Below, piece by piece: positions 57,166 to 64,000 of a stretch of DNA of 64,000 nt (positions within the stretch are counted from its first letter, which is position 1; the number at the start of each line of letters is the position of its first letter). Under the pieces are notes generated by a model, which saw nothing but the letters and a program-made list of their open reading frames with translations, made no database searches and had not been told where the DNA came from. The stretch is from Rhodococcoides fascians A44A. GTDB lineage: Bacteria > Actinomycetota > Actinomycetes > Mycobacteriales > Mycobacteriaceae. Made by a program: the position numbers and the translations under genes. Location: positions 2,576,915 to 2,640,914 of the forward strand of contig NZ_JMEX01000008.1 of NCBI RefSeq assembly GCF_000760735.1, read 5' to 3'.

Positions 57166-59967
57166 ATGACTGCGGAACACCCGCTCGCCGGGGCGCTGGT
57201 CGGGCGAGACGCGCTGGCTGCGTCGATCACTCGCATGGTGACGGATCCCGGCGCGGGTGATCGGATGTTCTGGCTGCTGGGGGAGGCCGGGATCGGGAAG
57301 AGCACTCTTCTCCGGCATGCGCGTGCCGTCGCCGAGGACGCCGGTGTTCGAGTGCTGCAGGCGTCGGGCGTGGACGCCGAGACGCAGCAGATGTTCTCCG
57401 GACTTCAGCAGTTGTTGTGGCCGGTCATGGCGTTCGTCGACGGTCTACCCGAGGCGGTTCGAACCCCACTCGACGAGATGTTGGGCCGTGCGCCGTTGCC
57501 CGCGATGGTCGACATGTACGCCTGCAGGCACGCGGTACTCCACCTCTTGGAAGTGCTCGCCGAGGAGTCACCTCTCGTCCTGCTTCTCGACGACGCGCAC
57601 CTCCTCGACCGGGATTCGCTCGACATCGTCGTGTACGCGGTCAGGCGGGTGGCCGGGCCGATGACCACATTGTGCAGTGCGCGGGGGCACCGGATTCCCG
57701 ACGGCGTCGATCCCGGTGTCGCGGCAGCCGAGGTTCCGAACCTCACCGACGCCGAGTCGGCTGCGCTGTTGGACCGTCAGCCCACGACGCCGTCTCGCTC
57801 CGCGCGGCTCGAGATCATCCGTCAGGCCGAGGGAAATCCTCTCGCGATCATCGAGTTCAGCCGTGCCGTCGTCCGGTCGGGCGTCGACCTGTCGGCCGGT
57901 ACCAGCGACGACCGGGTTCGTCGGGTGCAGTCGCTGTTCTCCCTTCGGATCGCCGATCTGACACCGCCGACGCGAAAGTTGTTGCTCTACGCGGCGTCCG
58001 GATCCGGATACGAATCCTTGGACGTCATCACCGCGGCTGCAGGGTTCGGCAGCGATCTGTCGGTGTGGAGGGAAGCGGAACACTCCGGTCTCGTCGTGAT
58101 CGACGGCCGCGCCGTACATTTCACGCACCCACTGGTGCGCGCCGCAGCCTATTCCGGTTGCAGTGTGGATCAGCGCCGCGCCGCACACGAGGATTTCGCG
58201 GCTCGTCTGGTCGACGATCCGCCGTGCCGGGCGTGGCACCGTGCTGCGGCAGCGGACGGCCTGGACGAATCGGTTGCCGCGGAACTGGAAGGCGCCGCCG
58301 AGCTGTCCCACCGCCGAGGTGGATTCTTCGAGGTGGCACGTGCGTTGGAACGGGCTGCGCAGATCTCTCCGGCCCCGGACAAAGCGGCATTGCGATACGC
58401 CAGTGCCGCGCACGCCGCCTACATGGCGGGCGATCCGCAGTGGGGACTGTCGTTGGCCGCTCAGGTTCGCCGAGCAACGGTCTCGCCCGAGATTCGGAGT
58501 GCCGCAGCGCTTCCGACCGCGTCGATTCTGTTGCAGACCGCCAAACCGGACGAAGCGTTCGACGTGGTGCGCCGCACGTTCGCGGAGTACACGCCGACGG
58601 ACGAAAGTCTGGTCCTGGCGCTGCTGTTCACCGCACTCGGTGCTGCACATTTCAGCGGTGGCGAGTGGCGCAGAACAGCGCTGGCCCGTCTCGCCGAGGC
58701 GATTCCCGCACCGAGCGCCCCTGGTGAGCTTTCCTCGGAAGGACGCGACCTTCTGTCGCCGATGCCGGACGCGGCGAAAGAAGCAGTGCGGCAGCTGATT
58801 GCCGAGTACTCGACGAGCACCCTCGGAGCGGAGGCCCACGAAACCCTGGACGAGACCTCGTCGATCGCGGCGAAGATCTCGTATCTGCTGGCGGAAGGGA
58901 CGAGAGCGTACCTCAGCGAGAACAGTGTCGACGCCCTGTCCTACTTCGGACGCGGCATCGAATCTCTGCGTGAAGTAGGAAGTCTCGGTGCCGGCGCGAT
59001 GGGAATGGCTGCGTTCCTCGGTGCCCTGATCGACACCGGCCGGTGGAGCGAGGTGGACAAAGCTGCCGACGAGGCGTCCGAGGTGGCGGCAGTGGGCAGG
59101 ATGGCACTCGTCGACGCCAACGTGGAAATCCACCGCGGAACGATCGAATCGCACCGCGGCAACCTGGACGTCGCGAAAGGACACCTCGCGCGGGCGGCGA
59201 CGCTGTTCGAGCCGAGGGCGAACGGTGCGCTGACGGTCGATCTGACGCGGGCCCGTTCGTTCCTCGCCTGTGTGAACGGTGATTTCGCAGGCGCGTACGA
59301 GCGTTTGCGCAGTGTGTTCGAGGACGACGGCACACCGGTGCACAGTATTCAATCGGTGCTGGGAATCGCGGACCTGGCGTGGGCGGGTGCCCGAAGCGGG
59401 CAGCAGGCGTCGGCCAGGCGGTTCGTGACGGCCATCGGGCGTGCGATCGGGTCGAAGCCACCGGCAAGAATCAGGTTGCTCCGGCACTTGGCCGCCGCGC
59501 TGGTGAGCGAAACCACTCGCGGTGCCGAACGTCATTACCGGACGGCAGTTCTCGATCCGGACGGTCATCGGTGGCCGGTCGAGCGTGCACGCGCTCAGCT
59601 CCACTACGGGGAATGGCTGCGCCGCAACCGCCGTCCGACCGAGGCCAGGCCGCACCTGGCAGCGGCGTTGGATACTTTCGAGTCCGTCGGCGCGCGGACG
59701 TTCGCGGACATTGCCCGGGCGGAACTGCGGGCAGCCGGGGGATCTCGCGGATCGACGCCGACGGCGACGGACGGGTGGGCGTCACTGACGGCTCAGGAAC
59801 AGCACATCGCGACTCTCGCCGCGGAAGGGTTGACGAACCGTCAGATCGGCGAGCAGCTGCACCTGTCACCACGGACGATCGGCTCGCACCTCTATCACGT
59901 GTATCCGAAGCTCGGAGTCAGCAAGCGTCACGAACTGCGGGGGATGATCGACCGGGCAGCACCGTGA
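57166..59967 (+). CDS. LAL-type (large ATP-binding LuxR) transcriptional regulator
   Basis: 933 residues. N-terminal AAA/STAND ATPase: Walker A GEAGIGKST (about residue 40), Walker B LVLLLDDAHLLD (about 142), a conserved GNPLAIIEFSR block near 225. A long helical, TPR-like middle follows. The C-terminal LuxR helix-turn-helix is LTAQEQHIATLAAEGLTNRQIGEQLHLSPRTIGSHLYHVYPKLGVSKRHEL. LAL proteins are usually pathway activators. It precedes the methanol dehydrogenase gene on the same strand by 118 bp, so it is the natural candidate activator. Its own upstream region contains the IS3 relic. Confidence 0.93.
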   Translation: MTAEHPLAGALVGRDALAASITRMVTDPGAGDRMFWLLGEAGIGKSTLLRHARAVAEDAGVRVLQASGVDAETQQMFSGLQQLLWPVMAFVDGLPEAVRTPLDEMLGRAPLPAMVDMYACRHAVLHLLEVLAEESPLVLLLDDAHLLDRDSLDIVVYAVRRVAGPMTTLCSARGHRIPDGVDPGVAAAEVPNLTDAESAALLDRQPTTPSRSARLEIIRQAEGNPLAIIEFSRAVVRSGVDLSAGTSDDRVRRVQSLFSLRIADLTPPTRKLLLYAASGSGYESLDVITAAAGFGSDLSVWREAEHSGLVVIDGRAVHFTHPLVRAAAYSGCSVDQRRAAHEDFAARLVDDPPCRAWHRAAAADGLDESVAAELEGAAELSHRRGGFFEVARALERAAQISPAPDKAALRYASAAHAAYMAGDPQWGLSLAAQVRRATVSPEIRSAAALPTASILLQTAKPDEAFDVVRRTFAEYTPTDESLVLALLFTALGAAHFSGGEWRRTALARLAEAIPAPSAPGELSSEGRDLLSPMPDAAKEAVRQLIAEYSTSTLGAEAHETLDETSSIAAKISYLLAEGTRAYLSENSVDALSYFGRGIESLREVGSLGAGAMGMAAFLGALIDTGRWSEVDKAADEASEVAAVGRMALVDANVEIHRGTIESHRGNLDVAKGHLARAATLFEPRANGALTVDLTRARSFLACVNGDFAGAYERLRSVFEDDGTPVHSIQSVLGIADLAWAGARSGQQASARRFVTAIGRAIGSKPPARIRLLRHLAAALVSETTRGAERHYRTAVLDPDGHRWPVERARAQLHYGEWLRRNRRPTEARPHLAAALDTFESVGARTFADIARAELRAAGGSRGSTPTATDGWASLTAQEQHIATLAAEGLTNRQIGEQLHLSPRTIGSHLYHVYPKLGVSKRHELRGMIDRAAP

Positions 59968-60085
59968 CCTGACCGATCGGGTAGTTCGGTTCAGCGGACG
60001 GGTGGTTCGGGGTGAAATCCCTTGTCGCCGATCACGTCGAACCCTCAGAGTGAGCGTAGTCACACCGACTCACCAGGAGGATCCG

Positions 60086-61357
60086 ATGGCAATCGAGCTC
60101 AACCAGATCTGGGATTTCCCGATCAAGGAATTCCACCCCTTCCCACGCGCACTTCTCGGAGTGGGCGCACACGACATCATCGGCGTCGAGGCGAAGAACC
60201 TCGGATTCAAGCGCTCGTTGCTCGTCACCACCGGCCTCCGCGGTTCGGGGATCATCGAGGAACTCATCGGCAAGATCGAGTACCAGGGTGTCGAGGTCGT
60301 CCTGTACGACAAGGTCGAGTCGAACCCCAAGGACTACAACGTCATGGACGCTGCTGCCCTCTACCAGAAGGAGAAGTGCGACAGCATCATCTCCGTCGGT
60401 GGTGGCTCGAGCCACGACGCAGCCAAGGGCGCTCGCATCGTGATCGCTCACGACGGACGCAACATCAACGAGTTCGAGGGCTTCGCCAAATCCACCAACA
60501 AGGAGAACCCTCCTCACATCGCGGTATCCACCACCGCCGGAACCGGTTCGGAGACGTCCTGGGCGTACGTGATCACCGACACGTCGGACATGGACAACCC
60601 GCACAAGTGGGTCGCGTTCGACGAGGCATCGATCGTCACCGTCGCCATCGACGATCCGCTGCTGTACTACACCTGCCCGCAGCACTTCACCGCCTACTGC
60701 GGGTTCGACGTGTTGGCCCACGGCAGTGAGCCTTTCGTCTCCCGGTTGGACTTCGCGCCGTCTCTCGGCAACGCTCTGTACTCGGTGGAGCTCGTGGCCA
60801 AGAACCTCCGCGAGGCCGTGTACGAACCGCGCAACCTGAAGGCCCGCGAGGGAATGATGAACGCGCAGTACATCGCCGGACAGGCGTTCAACTCCGGTGG
60901 TCTGGGCATCGTGCACTCCATCTCGCACGCGGTCAGTGCCTACTTCGACTCGCACCACGGCCTGAACAACGCCATCGCTCTGCCCCGCGTGTGGGAGTAC
61001 AACCTGCCCTCGCGGTACGAGCGTTACGCACAGATGGCAGGCGCTCTCGGCGTGGACACCCGCAACCTGACGACGGTGCAGGCGGCCGACGCTGCCGTGG
61101 AAGCCGCGATTCGCCTCGCGAAAGACGTCGGCATTCCCGACAACTTCGGTGAGGTCAACACCAGGCTCTACGACAAGAACCGCATGAACACCGGCAAGTA
61201 CACCGGACGCGGCGAGGTCATCCCCGGCGACGAGAAGACGGTGCTCAAGATTTCCGAGCACATCCAGGGAGACTGGTGCACCCCGGGCAACCCCCGCGAG
61301 GTCACCGTCGACTCCATGATCCCCGTCGTCGATCACGCCATCAACAAGGCTTACTGA
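60086..61357 (+). CDS. mno: NDMA-dependent (nicotinoprotein) methanol dehydrogenase
   Basis: 423 residues, the length of Amycolatopsis/Mycobacterium/Rhodococcus nicotinoprotein alcohol dehydrogenases (also called thcE in Rhodococcus). ATG 60086 has AGGAGG 5 nt upstream. Group III alcohol dehydrogenase: SVGGGSSHDAAKGARI for the tightly bound NAD(H), STTAGTGSETSWAYVI, and metal-binding His in HSISHAVSAYFDSHHGLNNA. It oxidises methanol and other primary alcohols or formaldehyde; NAD(H) does not leave, so an outside acceptor is needed (mycofactocin in related systems). No mycofactocin genes lie in the window. Confidence 0.95.
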   Translation: MAIELNQIWDFPIKEFHPFPRALLGVGAHDIIGVEAKNLGFKRSLLVTTGLRGSGIIEELIGKIEYQGVEVVLYDKVESNPKDYNVMDAAALYQKEKCDSIISVGGGSSHDAAKGARIVIAHDGRNINEFEGFAKSTNKENPPHIAVSTTAGTGSETSWAYVITDTSDMDNPHKWVAFDEASIVTVAIDDPLLYYTCPQHFTAYCGFDVLAHGSEPFVSRLDFAPSLGNALYSVELVAKNLREAVYEPRNLKAREGMMNAQYIAGQAFNSGGLGIVHSISHAVSAYFDSHHGLNNAIALPRVWEYNLPSRYERYAQMAGALGVDTRNLTTVQAADAAVEAAIRLAKDVGIPDNFGEVNTRLYDKNRMNTGKYTGRGEVIPGDEKTVLKISEHIQGDWCTPGNPREVTVDSMIPVVDHAINKAY

Positions 61358-61375
61358 GCGCAGGAGAGAACCACC

Positions 61376-62443
61376 ATGACATCGGCCGGCCTGGAGGCAT
61401 GCAGTGAACCGATCTTCTCGACCAGCGCGGACACCGTCCGTGACGGTCTTCGCGAAACGGGATACATCTCGGGTGACGATCTCGCCGTCGTAGTCCATCT
61501 CGCGATCGCCCTGGATCGACCACTGCTGCTCGAAGGGCCGGCCGGTGTCGGCAAGACCGAACTGGCCAAGGCGCTCGCCGTCGCAGGCGGGCGCAGGCTG
61601 GTGCGGTTGCAGTGCTACGAGGGACTGGACGACAATCGCGCCCTCTACGAATGGGACTACGCCAAACAGCTTCTGCACGTACAGATGCTGCGCGATCGCA
61701 TCGGCTCCGAACTCGCGGCGGTCGAGAGCACCGCGGAAGCGTCGCAAATACTGGCGGACACGGATTTCGGGCTGTACTCCGAGAAGTTCCTTGCGGTGCG
61801 GCCACTCCTCGACGCCATCCTGTCCGAGGAACCCGTCGTACTTCTCATCGACGAGGTCGACCGGACCGAGGAGTCCATGGAGGCGATGCTCCTCGAGATC
61901 CTCGCCGAGAAGCAGATCACCATCCCGGAGGTCGGAACCTTCGCGGCGAGGACCGACCCGTGGGTCATCCTCACCTCCAACGACACTCGCGAACTGTCCG
62001 CCGCGTTGAAACGTCGCTGCCTGCACTTCTCCGTCGGCTACCCGACGCCCGAACGGGAACGTGAGATCGTGTCCTCCCGGGCCCCCGAAGTGGAGGACGC
62101 CACCGTCGCCGACGTCGTCGAACTCGCCAGGTCCCTGAGGGAACTCCCGCTGCGCAAGAGTCCATCGGTCTCCGAGGTCATCGATGCAGCCCGCGCCGCG
62201 ATGATCCTGAAGGATCACGACACCGAACGCACGCGAGAGATCCTGCTGGCAGCTCTTCTCAAGTACGGAAGCGACGTCGAGCTGGTTCGTGGTCGAGCGC
62301 AGACACCGGAACCCGAGACAGCCGACGAGCCGCGCACGAGCGTCGCCTCTCGGCCGCCCAACACCACCACCGCGGCCTTCCGAGGTACCGGCGGCCGCGA
62401 CCCGCGCTCGACCGGCAGTGGGTTCGGAATCAGAAAGAAGTGA
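61376..62443 (+). CDS. MoxR-type AAA+ ATPase
   Basis: 355 residues. Walker A EGPAGVGKTELAKALA, Walker B PVVLLIDEVDRTEE, sensor 1 ILTSNDTRELS and the arginine region ALKRRCLHFSVGYPTPERE are those of the MoxR/CoxD group. These ATPases work with VWA-domain partners as maturation chaperones for oxidoreductases. It starts 18 bp after the methanol dehydrogenase gene and overlaps the VWA gene (GTGA), so all three form one operon. The C-terminal 50 residues (ETADEPRTSVASRPP...) look disordered. Confidence 0.94.
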   Translation: MTSAGLEACSEPIFSTSADTVRDGLRETGYISGDDLAVVVHLAIALDRPLLLEGPAGVGKTELAKALAVAGGRRLVRLQCYEGLDDNRALYEWDYAKQLLHVQMLRDRIGSELAAVESTAEASQILADTDFGLYSEKFLAVRPLLDAILSEEPVVLLIDEVDRTEESMEAMLLEILAEKQITIPEVGTFAARTDPWVILTSNDTRELSAALKRRCLHFSVGYPTPEREREIVSSRAPEVEDATVADVVELARSLRELPLRKSPSVSEVIDAARAAMILKDHDTERTREILLAALLKYGSDVELVRGRAQTPEPETADEPRTSVASRPPNTTTAAFRGTGGRDPRSTGSGFGIRKK

Positions 62444-63978
62444 GTGCCGTGTCCGGTCTCGCTCCTCGAAGTACACCGGCGTACGTACTCGACGTCGTCG
62501 CGGCGGTGTTCGGCCGCCTGCTGCGTCGGCACGGCGTGTCGGCGTCGCCCGCCGAAGTGATCGAAGTACGACGGGTTCTCGGTCTCGTCGGTGCCGGTGA
62601 CCTGAGAACCCTCGAGTCCGCGTTGCGTGCGACGTGCGCCAAGTACAGCTACGAGCAGGACGGATTCGACGCCGCGTTCGACCGGCTGTTCCACCCCCGG
62701 CCGGTTGCCGTTCTGGACGAGCATCGGCCGACGCGTGATTCGGGTGCCGACGGGGCGCCTACTACCCTCGAGATCTCGAACGACGACAAGGACACCGGCC
62801 GCTACGCGGACTACAACGAGAATGCAGCCGAAGTCGGTGACTTCTTCGACACTCCCGAGGCGGACAAAGGATTCAACCCGCACAAGGACGACGACGACCT
62901 GTCCATCACCGGTGCGGACTCCAACCTGGCCGTCGACACCGAGAACGACAGCGGCAGAAGGGGCGTGTCGTTCACCGTGGACGTCGACCGCGCCGACTCC
63001 GCGACCGTCGGCGACCTGTCGTCGGCGCAGGCGATGATCTCGCAGGGGACGCTGACATGGGACGACCCGGAGGGCATTCTCCGTTGGCTCGACGCCTACG
63101 ACCCCCACTCGCTCTACGGTGACCAGGGTGACGGAGAACCGTTGACCGCGGCGCAACTCGACAAGTTGGTCGACGCGGTGGAAGCGTTCGTCGACGCCAT
63201 CGCAGGCCAGGATCGAACCGCAGGCTCCCGAGACACGGCGACGGCGTCCGATGCACCCGAGTCGGACATTCCGTCGCGCGCCGAGGTGGGCGATGCGTGT
63301 CGAGAAGTGCTGCGCCGCATGCGTGGTACACCGCGACCTCGCCCACGTGAAGCCACGAACGGGCGACTGAACATGCGCCGAACGGTCCGGGCGAGCATGA
63401 GAACCGACGGCGTGCCTTTCCATTTGATGGTGGACAAGCCAGTGCCGGAACGGGTTCGGCTCCTCGTCCTCGCCGACGTCTCGCTGTCGGTGCGTCCGAT
63501 CACCGCGTTCACCCTGCGGCTCGCGCAGGCGATGCGGCATCGGACCAGCAGGTGCACGGTGCTCGCCTTCGTGGACAATCCCGTCGACGTGACGGACCTG
63601 CTGGCGCGCAGTACCGGTGACGACGCGCTCGCATCGGTGCTCGCGGCACCCGAGTTGGACCTGGAGGCGAGCAGCGATTACGGCCGCACGCTCGAGGAGC
63701 TGTTGACGACGCACGGCTCCAAGGTCACCTCGCGCACCTCGGTCCTGATCGTCGGTGACGGCCGGTGCAACGGTCTGCCACCGCGGGTGGACAAACTGGA
63801 GGAACTGGCCAGGAAGGTGCATCGCCTGGCCTGGGTGACACCCGAGCACGAGAGGTATTGGTCGCAGGCCTCGTGCGCCATGAGCGAGTACGCCGAGGTG
63901 TGCAACGGCGTCGTGACGGCCAGGGATGCGCGTCAGTTGATCGAGAGGGCGCCCGATTTGGGTAATGCTCTGCGCTGA
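62440..63978 (+). CDS. CoxE-like VWA domain protein, MoxR partner
   Basis: 512 residues from GTG 62440, overlapping the MoxR stop. The N-terminal third is helical (YVLDVVAAVFGRLLRRHGV), the centre is very acidic (DNDDKDTGRYADYNENAAEVGDF type), and the C-terminal VWA domain carries a MIDAS site DVSLS in LLVLADVSLSV and a later LIVGDGRCNG. Such CoxE-like proteins bind metal at the MIDAS and pair with MoxR ATPases. With the ATPase it probably assembles or activates the methanol dehydrogenase encoded first in the operon. It ends 22 bases before the right edge. Confidence 0.92.
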   Translation: MSAVSGLAPRSTPAYVLDVVAAVFGRLLRRHGVSASPAEVIEVRRVLGLVGAGDLRTLESALRATCAKYSYEQDGFDAAFDRLFHPRPVAVLDEHRPTRDSGADGAPTTLEISNDDKDTGRYADYNENAAEVGDFFDTPEADKGFNPHKDDDDLSITGADSNLAVDTENDSGRRGVSFTVDVDRADSATVGDLSSAQAMISQGTLTWDDPEGILRWLDAYDPHSLYGDQGDGEPLTAAQLDKLVDAVEAFVDAIAGQDRTAGSRDTATASDAPESDIPSRAEVGDACREVLRRMRGTPRPRPREATNGRLNMRRTVRASMRTDGVPFHLMVDKPVPERVRLLVLADVSLSVRPITAFTLRLAQAMRHRTSRCTVLAFVDNPVDVTDLLARSTGDDALASVLAAPELDLEASSDYGRTLEELLTTHGSKVTSRTSVLIVGDGRCNGLPPRVDKLEELARKVHRLAWVTPEHERYWSQASCAMSEYAEVCNGVVTARDARQLIERAPDLGNALR

Positions 63979-64000
63979 GTTCAGTCGCACGACTGATGAC

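Noticed and set aside
60032-62476. Minus-strand open frame of 814 codons opposite the methanol dehydrogenase and MoxR genes
   Set aside because: Shadow of two strongly supported genes; composition is typical of reverse-frame GC-rich translation.

Overview
The window is GC-rich actinobacterial chromosome. WhiB-type and BlaI-type regulators, a DUF222/HNH (13E12-type) protein, an ECF42 sigma factor with its DGPF partner, a nicotinoprotein (NDMA-dependent) alcohol dehydrogenase, a one-piece PutA and a cholesterol oxidase together point to the Mycobacteriales, most likely a Rhodococcus-like organism. That placement is inference from gene families. No rRNA, tRNA, CRISPR array, prophage or intact insertion sequence was seen.

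Layout. 1-2.9 kb: the start of an ABC permease gene, a TetR regulator and a coupled pair of exported proteins. 3.1-7.6 kb: a one-module NRPS (C-A-PCP-C) bracketed by two copies of a TACTAC-N7-GTAGTA dyad, the second lying in front of a DUF2231 membrane protein gene. 8.1-10.7 kb: a VIT-type metal transporter, a BlaI repressor with an M56 protease, and a WhiB protein. 10.7-15.5 kb: glycerate kinase with a CdaR regulator, then ahpF and ahpC. 15.6-22.4 kb: SRPBCC protein coupled to PutA, LysR divergent from an EamA exporter, and a DUF3159 protein. 22.4-26.4 kb: two alpha/beta hydrolases and the DGPF-ECF42 operon with a matching promoter.

26.5-35.3 kb is a complete L-rhamnose catabolic operon: LacI-type operator, mutarotase, MFS transporter, isomerase, bifunctional aldolase/dehydrogenase, kinase, an FMN lactate dehydrogenase and the LacI regulator. 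It takes rhamnose to dihydroxyacetone phosphate and lactate, and on to pyruvate. 35.4-41.9 kb: CPA1 antiporter, PadR regulator, two lipoprotein serine hydrolases, a haloperoxidase-like hydrolase. 42-45.5 kb: a histidine kinase, a stand-alone receiver, a LuxR response regulator and a HAD hydrolase. 45.6-48.8 kb: a repeat-built small protein, an MFS drug exporter divergent from its TetR, and a membrane protein. 48.8-52.5 kb: D-malate/tartrate-type dehydrogenase with a 2-hydroxyacid dehydrogenase and divergent LysR, then a TetR. 52.5-56.3 kb: cholesterol oxidase and the DUF222/HNH protein. 56.35-57.05 kb: a decayed IS3-family relic. 57.2-64 kb: a large LuxR-type (LAL) regulator, NDMA-dependent methanol dehydrogenase, MoxR ATPase and a VWA protein.

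The most unusual window-wide signal is a series of short head-to-tail duplications, mostly of exactly 15 bp (some 14 or 18 bp), 2-4 near-perfect copies each. They sit at gene ends, in gaps between genes, and in flexible protein termini or linkers. The 15-bp unit recurs in non-coding DNA, so reading-frame selection alone does not explain it.
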